DNA of 64,000 nt from Owenia fusiformis (GCA_903813345.2 CAIIXF020000002.1:6251772-6315771); one strand, 5' to 3'; positions 12,801 through 27,800 are shown, numbered from the stretch's first letter. Program-made: numbers and translations. The notes: generated by a model not told the origin, from the sequence alone.

Positions 12801-15800
12801 GCTAATTCCTATCATTTCTCTTTAAAAGGACGATTCTCGGTTTGGAGAACAGTCTCCTGGGCTAATAATTTTTTAATGAAAAATATAGAAATATTACCCA
12901 AATTAAACTATAAATATTCAAAAGAGGACATTAAAATCTACAAGATGTAAAATTTATAAATTGGTCTGAAGCAGGGATAACGTTCAATTTGACCGATTCA
13001 ATAAAATACAAGTCTCGATTTGGGGAAAAAAGTTCATCAGTGTACTGTGCTAATATTTTTTCGCGAAAAATCTAGAAATATTACCCAAATTAAATTATGA
13101 CTGTTCAAAAGTAGACATTCAAATCTATATTATGTAAAAAAATCAAATTTATCCGAAGCAGGGATAATGCTCATTTAGATTGATGAACTTCGTTCTCCAA
13201 ACCGAGAATCGTCCTTTGAATGAAGTTTTTGAATTTCTTGCATTTCTATTCAATTTAGAGTGTCAACTTCAACACTGTTCACTTTATTCCTTGCTAATTT
13301 CACTCTTTTTTATGCTATTTCTCATTTAAATTTGAATGAAGTGTCTGAATTTCTTGCATTTCTATACAATTTAGAGTGTCAACTACAACACTGTTCACTT
13401 TATTCCTTGCTAATTCCTCTTAAATCCTCTCAATTTGGCATTTTAAAACATGACTTCTCTGATATAAATTGAAATGTTACCTGCTAGTGTGATCATCTCC
13501 TTAGGCTGTTCTTTCAGATAAATGTTAGTACCATCTCCCTTGTGTAGAATGCCTACAAGTACATATTAAGGAAATTATATCCTTTAATAGTAACTAGGGT
13601 GCTTTAAAAGGATTTTAGACATGCTGGTCAAAGATGAACTAAGGACACTGACAAGTGCTTATTTCGAACACTCAATTGGTCTACAAAGAATATCTTGCAT
13701 GTTGTTTTATTATAAAATATTGGTGAAGTATAAATAATTTTCACAAAAATAAAATTTAATCTAACAGTACAGTATGTTATCTAACTGCAGATTCATTTTT
13801 AGATTATCTTAAAAAGTCCACGTTCTTTAAATTCAATTTTACCTTCTTGAAAGTTATACGTGTGGTGGACGTCAATGTTCCAGCCTCCAATGTCAGAGGA
13901 AGTGATGTCATAACCACTCATTGTTGTCGTTTGGGTTTCCCAGAATACCTTAGCGCATTCCCTGTACTTGTAACCCACAGACACTGGAAATGTAAAAACA
14001 TTTTTAATTTTGATATTTTAAGTTTTCTACAAGTATATCATGGTTTATACTGTACTTTGTAGCTGTTAAAACCAAAGAGCACTTCATTAAACACTTTCTA
14101 TGTCATAGAAGTTGTACTATACAAAATGGACTGATGTATGGACAGACAGAGTGACAGTGGGAGATTCCCTATATTAAGATCACCAGAGTAAATATAAAAG
14201 ATATCAAAACATACAATTCTCTAATACAAACCTCTAGCAGTGACGATTCCAAATACTTTCTGATTGTACGCATTCCTCCGCTCCCAAGCGAAGCGATACT
14301 TCAAATCTGGGTCAGCTTCAAATACCTTCTCGAATACGTTCCCCTCTACCGCCACGCGAAGCTCCACCGTAACAAGATTCTCTGGGATCTTTCCGGGGGT
14401 GAGCTGTATCATTACTGTAGACATATACCCTTGTGTTTGTGAGCTGTGGTAAATGAGGTGAAGGTCACTGCCGGGAATGGGAAGACTCTCTTGAAGGACC
14501 TGAAATCGACAGCATACAATTAATGTAACAACATTGACCTTACCTAAATACTTTTCATTTTGTTTGGCATAATTTATTTCAGTTACTGGTATAATAATGT
14601 TGAAGATATCACAGTTGTTTTCAAGGCAATAACATGCGAAATTTCACCATTATTTTTTTGCACGCTGATTTTTCTCCAGCAATTAACTTATTCAATATCA
14701 AATATAAAGATTATGATTGTGTTAAAACACGCAAGCTGTGAACAAAATACATTTGATTAACTTACCTGTGACTCAGGGATAATTGTGCTTCTATCGGGAC
14801 ATGCTCCTAACTGAGTATGTTGCCATGTCGACAGAACCAATGGCCGCATGAAGACGTAATCATGGTTTATTGGACAACTGAGTGTCGCTTGGTCAACATC
14901 TTCTTCATTCTCTAGTGTCATGGTAACAGTATCCATGACGATTATTTGATTCCATGGGACAGTCACGGTGACGACTTTTGTCTTGAATGGGTTACGGAAG
15001 AAATTGAGCATGACTGATCCACCCCCGTTCACCAACAAGTCAAACCTGCATCAAAAAGAATATTTTCTCAAAATCTGAAATTCCAACGAGACTACAGCTA
15101 AGTGGGGTGCTATTGGAATGTGATATCTATAAATGGGAATGAAAGTTATTCATTTTAAGATATTCCATTGAATTTATTTCGAAGCTATTGAGATATCTTA
15201 AGAACTTACAGTCCCAACTCTCTTGATAGCGTGAAGCCATAGAGTGGTTGCCTAGCAGCAGAGACCCTAACACCAGTCAATGGGCTCCCATCTACGCCAA
15301 CGATTTTCCCACGAATGACGGACACTTGACTGAAACAAATTATGCAGTTTTCACTATTTTTAGCAATTTTCAAGTGAACTGAACCAAAATTGTCGAATTT
15401 GACCCCCTGAAATTCTTTAAAAACTGAACCCCACCTTGGCAAAATTGGTAGCCTACCTTGAATTAAAGGATGTCAATGTAGCGTATTTCTGCAAACTTTC
15501 ATCTTCAATGAGAAACTTCATTCTATCGTAGAAAGAAGCAGTGCTGCTCTGAGGCTGTTTACGTAGGAGGATCTCCATGGGGTCGGGAGATGTGCTACAA
15601 TGTGTGCTGTCCATACAGGCGGCCGCCATACAGCAATCCGGGTCATAACAATCAACCATGTGATCTGGGAAAATAACAATCAACCATGTGATCTGGGAAA
15701 ATAACAATCGACCATGTGACCTGAGAATATCAGTCAACCATGTAATCTGGGAAAATAACAATCAACAATGTGATCAGGGAAAATAACAATGAACCATGTG

Positions 15801-18800
15801 ATCTGGGAAAATAACAATCAACCATGTGATCTGGGAAAATAACAATCAACCATTTGATCTGGGAAAATATCAATCAACCATGTGATCTGGGAAAATAACA
15901 ATCAACCATCTGATCTAAAAATGTGAAATATTAAAAAGTTTTTGTACAATTTTACATGGTTTTTAAGTTTAAATTAGGGATGGGACGGTTCGTTTCGGTT
16001 CGGTTCGGTTCGGTTTTTCGGATCATCAGCCATCGGTTCAGTTTTTTCGGTTCGGTTCATTCATTTTAAGGATTTGTATTGATTGACATGATTAGCTGCT
16101 TTGTCTCTGACTTGACTGCTGACTGTCACTTTCTTTTAATACAACCAATAAAATAATCTTCATTTCTTTTGGGAAAACGGAAATTTGAGATCCAGACGCC
16201 ATATTTGAATGTATTGTGGGTGCGCACAAAATAATACCCTATATCGAACCTGCGCAAATATAAATTTGCGCAAATCTTTGTATCAATTATGCCATGTTAT
16301 AACAATATTTTATAGATGGAATTTTATGTTATAGTATTTCGTGAACAATACATATTATTTAGAATACACAACTAAAGAATATAGTACCAGGGACCACATG
16401 ATTGATTACCGAGGGATACGAATACGCGGATACGAAACGAATCTAGTAAACGAGTGAGCTAGCAACAGACAAGACAGACAAGGTAGGGACTAGGAATATC
16501 AAAAATGTTGCTGTAAAACAGTGTTTTTAACTGTTTTATTGATACTTGACCAATGAAATATTAATCCAAAAACGATCCGAAAAGCTGATCCGAAAGTAGG
16601 GCCGTGATCCGAAAACCGATCCGAAGGCTATGAACATTGGTTTTTCGGTATTTCGGTTATCCGTCCCACCCCTAGTTTAAATTAGCATCATTTTTCCAAA
16701 ACTGTCATCACAATTTTTATTGCTCTCCATCCAAAATTTAATTGAGCATATTCTTATTTTTCTCTAATCAAAAGTTGCTTCTTTTTAAAAGTCAATTTAC
16801 TTTAACAAAACAAACTTTTACCACCATTCCCAAATGTAATCAATACTACAATGATACAATGATATCATCCCTCACCTCCGTCATTATCACTGTTATCATC
16901 GCATTCCGTCTCCATGGCGATGTTGCAGGCGAAACCCTTCCACCCTTCCTTGCAACTGCAGCGCCAGCTATCCACAAACTTCTGACATACACCGTTATTA
17001 TTACATCCATTCGGGCAGCCATCTAACAATATAGAAATTCCTCAATAAATTTATCTAGTAATTTAAGAATAATTAAATAATTACAAAAATTTCTCAAATC
17101 AAAAGTTGCATCTTTTTAAAAATCAATCTACTCTTACAAGACATAGTGGACTTATCCAAAATGTAATTATATAATGCAATATAGAAATTCCTCAATAAAT
17201 TTCTCTAGTAATTTAAGAATAATTTAATTAATTAGGAATTCATCCAGATTTAAACATCATAGATTTAAACATGATCAATGTGGGAGGGGGGTTCCCCTAT
17301 TTGCGAAATACCATTGTCTATTTATATCAAAGGCTAAAAATACTAACTTTTGACATGTAAATTCATCATTGAATTGAACTTATTCAAAAAATTCACATGC
17401 TTTACAGTTTCATGGTATTTCCGATAAAGGCTAAACCATTTTACAATATAAGGAGAAATTACCCAGAATTCATAGCTGAACCTCTGGAGATTCTGGTTCA
17501 TATATGAATTCTGGGTAATATCCTGCTGTTATTTTACATAAAATTTAAATGTGTTACCGAGGGAACAGTGGCGGCCATTCCAGCCATCATGGCAGGTACA
17601 GGAGCCGTTGTTGCAGAACCCGTGATCTTTGCACCTTGTGTCGCAGGCTACCTGGTCACACTGGGCCCCCGACCAACCATTCTCACATACACATCGCTGG
17701 TTGTCGCATACACCATGGATACATGTCATTTGGCATTGCTCTGAAAAGTGATTATAATGTTAATAAAACGAAATGTCTCCCGTATTCCCACTATTTTATA
17801 TAAATGAAAATGAATAAAAAATTTAAAAAATTCCCACTAGAGATTCTCATTGTACGAATGAGCTTTATGGTATTCCAAGGTCACTAGGGTAAGACACCAG
17901 AGTTCAAGTATAATTGTGCATTATATGAAAAAGTCATAGCCAATGGTCTAAAATAAGCTATCCACTCCAACTCACCCCATTTTTCTTACATGGTTATATA
18001 AGGTCACTAGGGTAAGACACCAGAGTTCAAGTATACTAGTAAATTGTGCATTATATAGTACTCATAGACAATGTGCCAGTTACATTACATGGAAAGAAAT
18101 CCAATTACAACACCAAAAAATAATAAAAAACGTATTTAACATAACATAACCATACAATGAATATAATCTCCAACAACGACGTTTTTCAACACTGAATAAT
18201 TCGACAGTTCAACACTGTTTTCCTAATTCATAAAACTTCACCAAGTTAAAAAATAACTTACCGGTCTCACAATTGGCCCCGATCCATCCCTGCTCACAGT
18301 GACATCTATCAGAGTGCGGGTTAAACATACCGTGATTTGAGCAGTTCTGGGTACAAAGGACAATCTCTGAATCCTCCAGGCTACAGTCGGAGCCTGTATA
18401 GCCTCGATGACAAAAGCACTTAGCCTCAAAGCAAATGCCATTTCCTGAGCAGTCAGAGGGGAGACAGTCCACTGTAGAGATATAAGTGGTCCGTTAGAGT
18501 GTATAGATAGATTTATTTGAAGAATAGATCAGTCCCAGGCCTGTCAGAGGGTTTCCTTATATGGAGGTAGGGATATTTTTGACAGTTTCCTTTCATGAAG
18601 GTATGGGAACTTTTTGACAATTTCATTTTATGAAGATTTTGACAATTTCCTTATAAGGACACATGGGAATTTTTGACAATTTCCTTATATGAAGGACGGG
18701 GGTGTGGGATTTTTGAAGAAAGTTTCAAGTACAGATGTGCATTCATTGAAGCTGAATATAATCATTAAAATTGGACAGATTTTGCACCATCCATATATTC

Positions 18801-21800
18801 TCATCAGCTGACAGGCTTTTTGACCAAAGCAAGGAAGGTTGACTCCCATGATTCCCCATGACATCATTCAAAGGAGGTCATTATTAATTGCCATGACTCC
18901 TCGTGGTATTATTCAAAGGAGGTCACCAAAAAGATTTCATTCATGTCCAAGTTATAACACCATTTGTTGAATAAAGAGGAAATACTCCAGGATTCTTTCA
19001 TGTTCCTCCATATCAAGATGAACGATTCATTTTTACATAATATAAGACAGAGATATACATTTCATAGCCACTTTAAATTTTCACTCTCTCTCGATGATCA
19101 AGTAAATTTGAAAAATATTATGGTGACATGTTCATCTCTGAATTCTGGGATATTTTCCCCCACTTTTGGTTGAATTGAGCATACAATGTGGATGAAAAAT
19201 TTTTGATGCCAGAGAATAATGGGATTTGCCAATCCTCCCTTAGACCGAAATGTGTGGTAAAGTAGCTAAGCAGCCATATTTGATAGAGATGACATCTATC
19301 AGACTTTACAAAAACAATTTAAGATTTTTGAAATACAAAACATGACGAAATATGACTGCTCAACTCTATAATCAAAGTACTTTTATTGATGATTAATGCT
19401 TTTATAATCATATGCATTTATAAGAATTGGCAATGAAAGTACTTCCGTCAAAGATAAGATGTGAAATCAAATACAACACCACCAAAAAGATGAGAAAATT
19501 AAGAGCTGATAATTCTAAATTACAGTGTACAAGTAATAGAATACTAAAAATTATAGACATTGATTTTGGATATTCTTATAAAAGAGGAGCACAAGGCTGT
19601 GGTTCAGACATGCACTGGACATTCCAAAATGATTATTTGGTCATGCATTGAACATTCTCAGACATGCACTGAACATTCCGAAATGATGGTTTGACATTCC
19701 GAGCGGATTCCTTGGTCATGCATGGGGCATAATCAGTTATGCATTGAAAGTTTCAAGTTAATGCATTGAAAGTTTCAAGTTAATGCATTGAAAGTTTTAA
19801 GTAAATGCTTTGAAAGTTTTAAGTCGATGCTTTGAAAGTTTGAAGTTAACGCATTGAAAGTTCTAAGTCAATGCATTGACATTTCAGGCTAATGCATTTA
19901 CATTGTTAAGCTAATACATTGAAAGTTTAAAGTTAATGTATTGGCATTCAAAGTCATGCAGAAAAGATTCAGTCAGAAAGGATGTGGTGTTAAAAGGTTA
20001 AAGGATAAAATCAGAATGTAGTTCAGGGTCTGTGCAATATTGGTATTTAAAAATCATTCAAACTCACCTATGTGGGCTTCCTATAGGGGGCAGCACAAAC
20101 TCAATAAAAATGAACAACTTACCTTATGTTTTAGTAGGGCCATTCCTGCACATAATTCATGCTTTAATTCTACTTTTTTAGTATAATTAATACACACACA
20201 TTCCCCTCCAAAAATGAGGCAAACTTTTTCATAAAATACTCCTTGCTTATACCACTCTTTTCTCAGTTTTTCCTTGTAAGACTGGGTTCATCAGTTCCAT
20301 GCTTTTTAGTGGGTCTGGTTAGAACATGCAATAGATTATACATTTTCTATTTTGATTGTTTTTCATATTAGGTTTGAAATGCTTGTAAGAACTCTACTCA
20401 GCTTATTATGATTCATATTCTTACATCGTCCAAACCTCGGATTTCCTAAAGCTAAGTTCACACCACGGCGCTTTAAAGCAGTGTGCAAAGCCACTTTGCA
20501 CGGTGCTTTAAAGTGCCATCAAAGCGCCGTTAGTGTGAAACAAAATAATGAGTCCACTTTGCTTCATTTTCAACTTACTTTCTTCGCAAGCTTGTCCTCT
20601 GTATCCAGGGGAGCAGACACAAAGGCCTTGGACACAGCGGCCATTTCCATTACATGTGGGGACTTCACATTCTAAATCAGGGACATTGCATTCCTTGCCT
20701 TTCCAACCAGTATAGCACTGACAAGTTCCCCGAACAAATATTCCGTTGCCGTTACAAAGAACTGGACAGACACCTATAACATAAGCAATATTAGTGTGTC
20801 AGCACAAAATGTGTGACTACAGTTCTGAAAATTGTAGAAGTTCACAAAAAGTGTGACAAGTTCACAAGAAGTGTGACAAGTTCACAAGAAGTGTGACAAA
20901 AGGTGTTCATGCAAGTTTCGCTCCACTTGCCATTTGCAGAACACTGTCAGCTTCTTCGTTTAGCAAAATTCTCATCAAAGAAAAAATTCAAGTTGGCGGT
21001 CTTGTAAATAATAATAAATATAGAATCATCATGGTAGCAAGCACTAATTTGAGCAGTACTTACTCTGAGCGCAGTCCCAGCCAGTGTGTCCAGGAAAACA
21101 ATGACATTGTCCACTGATGCAATCACCTCTACCATGGCAACCTTCGGGACAACTTTGATCATATTTGTCTGAAAACACAAACAACAATTTTGTTTTCAAA
21201 AGTGCATACAAGGTGCTCCAGGAGTTTATAATGAGCGTGACTGCAAAGTGACTGTGTGATCACTGGCAATGGTTTTTATGAATGCAGGAATCCATTCAAC
21301 TGTGATTACTTTGGAGCCACAATTTGACCTCGTTTGAGTGATTATACCTCACTAAGGGCGCAGAAGATCTCATTTTGATGCTTCGTAAGTCCATGTACAG
21401 CACTATACAAAATAAACTTTATAATTTTTCTTGAGTTACTTTGTTCCATACAGACCAGATATGAAATCAAATTGGTAGCATATACAGTAAAACTGGTATA
21501 TTTGAAGACTTCTCTAATCTAAACACCTCTCAATGTGAATGATTTTTGTCGGTTCCACTAACCACTAAGCTTGCCATGTTATTAAAAATCTACAAAATAT
21601 TTTTGGCTTATCCCGTTGGCATTCAGATTAGACAGGTTTTACTGTACAGTTATTTGAGTGGACCACTTTTTGGGGTAACCTTGTACTTTCCAGTCCCTCT
21701 CACTCTGAAATGTGACACTGAATAGACTTACCATATATATCTGCCACAAAGCCAACTTTCTCTGGCTCATCCCCATCATTGTAAACAAAGATGTACCACA

Positions 21801-24800
21801 TTCCTTGCTCCATGTACTCTACAAACGCAGATTCCCTTTGACTATCGCTACGTCTCGAGTCAACTTCCTGTAATCGAGTTAACAACTTAGCTATTTTATT
21901 TCAATCATAAGAGTACACTCGTCTGTCACTTCATTTACTTTCATCCCTCTTTAATATCTATTATGTGACTTTAATTTAATATAAGATTCTCCTAGATAAG
22001 GGACAAGTTAAATAATATTGCCCCTAAAATCAAAAAAATTATCACATCAAAATTTACTAAACATGCTCAAAAAAGTACTTCCAAACCAACAAAAACATTT
22101 TATTATCAGATCATTTTTCGGTACAATATAAAACAGAACTACATACCCTTTTCTCAATGGATCTTTTTTCTCGACCGCCACTTGGACTTGCGCTCAATCT
22201 GCTGCCATCAAATGTCTCAAAGAAATCATACTGAGTGTGAGTCGGCTGGACGTTCTTTCTTCCGTAAACTCCAATTTTGCCACTAGATGGCAAAGTAAAG
22301 TTGAACTTGAAGAATTGTGATTGGTCGAGATAGAATCTGGTCGGCCAGAAATCTTTCGGGGGAACAAGCTGCTGTTGGAGTTGCCCGAGAGGAAACTGGA
22401 CGACAGTTAGCTCAGTTGGTGCCGGGGTAGTCGCTGAAAGTAGAGAAATCAAATATTATATTGATATTATTTTATCAATTTTATTCCATTCTTTATAAAT
22501 TTTATTTCAGCATCATGATCACCATGATTTATGATTTTATAAGGATGAAAGATTTAAAAAAATGAAAGTTTCTCTTAAGATACTTCTAGAAAAAGATGTC
22601 CTGGTAATCATGTTTTAAAAAAGAAAATCAAGTAAAAAAGAATGGAATTAGCAAGGAATAAAATACATAGGCACGTAGTTAACACTCTAAATTGTATAGA
22701 AATTCAAGAAAATCAGACACTTCAATCAAATTATAGTGAGAAAAAGTGTGTAGTCGTCATGAGCAGACGGAAAATCTGGACATGGGATTCAATATTCTTT
22801 ATTACTGATGTAATTTCATTGTATGATTGCTGTGCTTTATGTGCATTAATGGTCACTTTTTGTACTTTACTGTTTCAAATTGATCTTTTTTCTTTATTGT
22901 TTGAACTCAGATAATTGATAGGCTGTGATGACCCAACTCGGATGATTTAATTACATTTTAAATCACCAATTATTAATGCTTTATGATGAATTTTTTACAA
23001 TTAAGTCAATTTAATAAGTCAGTTTTTGTTCTTTTTTATGCTGGTTTTACAACTCGTGCAAATGACTTGCACATGATACTGTTGATGTAAAAGTAATATA
23101 CGACTTTATGAGAACTATTAAATAATTTAACGATCGACACAATATCATATAATCACTTCCTTGGATATTGATGACTTCCTGTTAACGAACGCAGAATTAC
23201 GAGAATCAGAGAAAAAGCGGGAATTATCCAAGGTCATTCAAACTGATAACAAAGAAACTGCATATTTCAATGGTTTCTCCTTTCCAAGGAGAAAATCAAA
23301 TCACGGTGGTCTCATTTTAAAAGGGACAATTCAATAGAAAAGAGTGGAATCAGCAAGGACTAAAGCGAACAGGCATGTAGTTAACACTCTAAATCATATA
23401 GAAATGACAGTAAATGATGTGATTTATCCATTTCTAAGAGAGAAAAGTCATGGACCAACTCAGCCAATAGCATATTTAGTCTCTTTAAGTAGAGCCTTAA
23501 ATCCAGCAAGCGTAAAAAATCATTTTAACCTTAAGTGTAATCCAGCAGAAACAGTGCAAGAATCTAAGTGAGAAAGTATGTTAATTTTTCAATGATTTAT
23601 CATACTGATGATCGCTGTTAAATCTTTCAAAAAATTACAATTCATTAATTAAAAGAACAAAGGCAATCGAATCAGCAGTAAGATCAGCCTATGCATAAGT
23701 TTTGCATCAACATTAATTATGTCGCAAAAACAGAAAAAAGCAAGAATTAGTGAGGAATTATATGAATAAACATAGAATTAGGGGGTCTCAAATTAGGAGA
23801 ATAAATGCACAAAAATCTGGTAGGTATTTCAAGAACATAGAAAAAAATCGACACCGTTACCAGGGAAAAATATTTAGGGCGTCACTATGTCTTAGATCTT
23901 AAGAGGATACAAAGGAACGCTATTACGACACTACAGATTTAGACACAATAACTACAATAGTTATAATTTATTATCTGGTAAATTAAAGCCAACCCATACG
24001 AGAAATCTGACTGTGGTCATGTTTTGAAATAGAAAATAGAGTGGAAAAGAGTGGAATCAGCAAGGAATAAAGTAAACAGACATGTAGTTAACGCTCTAAA
24101 TTGTATAGAAATGCAAAAAAATCAGACACTTTATTCAAATTTTAGAGAGAAATGAAGGAAATTAGCATGATCGGAGAGAAAATTTGGGCAAAGAATTATT
24201 ATAGTACATTTCCTTAAGGACCTGAGTCATCTAAACTTGACAATATTTCATTGATAAACGTCTATTATTTTTGCAACACCAAGACATATAACGATCAGAA
24301 CACCATTTTAGTAGAGAATTATGGGAAATGTATTGTCAAAGCAATTAGCGAATTACCAATTTATGGCGTAATGCGCTAAAAAGTCATCGACACACGGTTG
24401 TTTTTAGATTATCTAACAACAGATTTTAGGTAAAATGAGCATTTTATGATATTCCGAGACATTTACTTGTGCCAAACCTGCCATTTTTACACTTTATATG
24501 TTACGCATTTTCTGTACAGAATTTAAATAAGGTGTCTCAAAATGTTTCCCTTTCATTTTCCTATAATCTTGATAGGTAATCTGAGTCTTGTTATTCCTGT
24601 ATAATTTCAAATAAAAACGTAACCTTGGGACAATTCTGAATATTCTAGAAATCCAACATTCTCAAAATTGAAAACAAATTTCTGAACTTGTATCCTGAGT
24701 TTATGATCTGTGGACGGAATAATTTTAAAAGGAGGGGGTGTGTAACCTTTGGCAAATAATCAACTAAGAAGCAGCAGGAACCGATCTACATTTGATTGTT

Positions 24801-27800
24801 ACATATTAACAGATTGCATGAAATGTCAATGGTAGCCTATCAATTTCAAGCAATATTACAAATTAAACAGAAAACAGCATTAATGGAAAGCACACAATGT
24901 AATTATAAAACAATTTATCAAAACCGCTAGATCATGGCCTAGATTAGGCTAAACATGAATGAACACTCTAGCTAACCAATATCTGGGAAAGATATCATTG
25001 TTATTCACCTAGAATAATTGTATATGGTGAAGATATAACTTTTATTTACCTGGAATTATTCGATTTGATAGAAGATTAGGCGTATTATTGTACTCACTAA
25101 ACAAAGCCATATGAAGCCATATCAAAGTAGTTAATTCTGAAAGTCTGAATACTCCTGGAGGAGAAACCTACATATGTATTCCAGCATCTCCTTAAGGAAA
25201 TCAAGACATAACTCCTGTATAGATTAAGTTGAAGGGATATACATGGGAAATGCTATCTACATATCTAGGGGTGCTTGATATGATATCATATGTATACCTG
25301 GAATATTAGGATATGGTATATACAACTAAGGGGATAAAATATGGTATTTACACATACACACTTCTCGGGGGATAAGACTAAATAGGTTGGGAGATAAAAT
25401 TTGGAATTTCCACTCCTTGAGCAATAAGAAATACCATTTATACACCTCGAGGTATAAGATATGGTGTTTAATATCTTGCAGTATAAGATTTGGTATGCAC
25501 ATACCCAGAGGGATATGATATGGTATTTACACACCTAGAGGGATGGATAATGTTATACATACCTAGAGAGACACTGGTAATACCAGGTGGGGGTCTTGTT
25601 TCATTTGATGATACAACTGTCACTGTTTTCTTGACAAATTGGAGACTTAGTTGATTGTTGATCACAACAGCTGGAAAATACAATTTTTTTTTATTAATTA
25701 TTAATTAATATCTAATGAATAGGTACACCTTGAAATATGAAATACATTTTATTAACTCGAGTGATGATTTAATGACAGCCATATATGGTGTGTATGGTAT
25801 ATGGTGCATATGATATATGGTAAATATGATATATGGTGCATATGATATATGGTAAATATGATATATTGTGCATATGATATATGGTAAATATGATATATTG
25901 TGCATATGATATACAGTAAATATGATATATGATGCATATGATATATGGTAAATATGATATATTGTGCATATGATATATGGTAAATATGATATATTGTGCA
26001 TATGATATACGGTAAATATGATATATGGTGCATATGATATACGGTAAATATGATATATGGTGAATATGATATATGGTAAATATGATATATGGTATATATG
26101 ATATATGGTAAATATGAATGCATAAGATACATATGATATGAACATGTCCAAAATAATGAAGTAAAAATGTGATCAATATATTATTTGTAAACAAATTAAT
26201 CAAAAGTCAAATAAAGACGATAAAAATAAATAAAACACAAAATGTTGAAAAATGTTCTTTTTACGAGTGGGGCCTATATGGTTCCCAATAATAAATTGCA
26301 ATGGCCCTTTTTCTAACTCGAAAATATACAATTTAGTACAGTACTAATTTCGCTAATAGCATGTCGATTTAAACAACTATGTTCCTTATTGCTTTCTGAT
26401 GTACATTATGCTAAAGTGGTACGATGCTAAATTGACCAGTCATTTCTGTTTTCTATTATCTCAAACAAAGAAGAGAAAGAATGATTGCTCAAATAACTTG
26501 AGCAATGAATAGAGAAATTGCCAGCAGCCATTTCATTTTTGTTTTATTGCTAAATTACGGGAGAAATGTCCCACTAGAGTTCAGCGGTATAATTTTATCC
26601 TGCGATATCCTTGATTTTATAAAGGGTCAGTTTTGATTATAATAGCCAAGGAATAAAATGTCACATTAATATAAAATAATTTTGTGTATAAAGGAGAAAA
26701 ATTTGCAAGAAAAATCAATCACGTTTCCGGCATTTCTATAATTCAAAATTGACTATATGCCTATTTAAATTGACTATGTGCCCATTTTTCAATTAACCCC
26801 CATTTTCATTTTTGGCATTTCAAATCAAACAACAATGACATGTTTTGCATGGGTGATTCTCTGGTTAAGATAATTGGACAGCGTTTATTACTTTGATTTC
26901 ATTATTAGACTCATCATAAGCAGTAGCCCAACCCATATCGTAAAAACAATTTACAAGTTTTGCTTTTCCCAAAAAATCAAAAAGGATTAAACAAAATATA
27001 AAAAATAAATAAGCATTTTATATTACATCAAACTAATAGAAAACCAGTTTATTTTCTTTACAAAAATTTTCATAATCTAATTGAAAAGTATTCAATTGTT
27101 GTCGCAATTGTCCATACATTGCCGATGGCTTTAATATTCTCTAAACCAATTCCCACTAAATCAATTATGTGTGTGACTCATGTCAACATTTTGAGAACTT
27201 TTTTTAAGTGTCACAATAATGTTTTCTATATTGTAAAGACAGGTTCGCTATTTTCTCAAATTCTCCGATTTTTACCTATTCAATAATTTTTTATTTTGCT
27301 TTCATCTTCGATATATACTAGGCCGTGACACTATGATTACTATATTTCCTGACTTTGATATTGGTGAAAACAGTTGAGAAAAATTGCCTAAAAATGGCAT
27401 GCTGGATTTTCAAATTTCGATTAGTAAGATGGGAGTATCTTATTACGAGTCAATAGATTAGAATTCATTGGACAAAGCCGTCTTTAATATGCTCATCATA
27501 ATACTGTTTCATTAATCCCCTTTCAAACTTAGTTGTGGTTTTAAAAAGGGATTATTGGGTGACGCAAATGTATTAACCGGTGACGCGAATCTTCCATTCA
27601 GCTGTATGTTATCAAACACGACCATATGGAGATAGTGGATTCCAGATATTACGAGATATTACCTAAAAATGATATTAATCACTATGAAAATGATAGTACT
27701 ATTTAATCCGATTAAAACCTTTCACGGTTTACTAAAGCTGAATGTTTATTACATTTATAAATATATTTAATAATTATTTTGACAAATGCACTAATGTGCC

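Larger units (their letters stand above)
18472..20578 (-). other. Teneurin intron, 2.1 kb, between exons w7 and w8
   Basis: Contains tandem repeats at 18550-18715 and 19738-19960, repeat B and the 83-bp palindrome. A pair reading CATTCAAAGGAGGTCA near 18880 and 18925 is a further small duplication. No gene seen. Confidence 0.85.
22434..25562 (-). other. Teneurin intron, 3.1 kb, between exons w3 and w4
   Basis: Carries three repeat A copies and the donor-like array. The rest is unremarkable AT-rich sequence. Confidence 0.85.

Noticed and set aside
15661-15910. CRISPR-like array
   Set aside because: The units are directly joined with no spacers, and the organism is an animal. It is a minisatellite.
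20947-21180. 77-codon minus ORF over the EGF1 exon
   Set aside because: It is in a different frame from the EGF repeat. The splice-consistent frame encodes the six-cysteine EGF.
25705-26203. Three overlapping minus ORFs of 126-148 codons rich in Tyr, Ile and His
   Set aside because: All are translations of the TATGATATATGGTAA tandem repeat in different frames.
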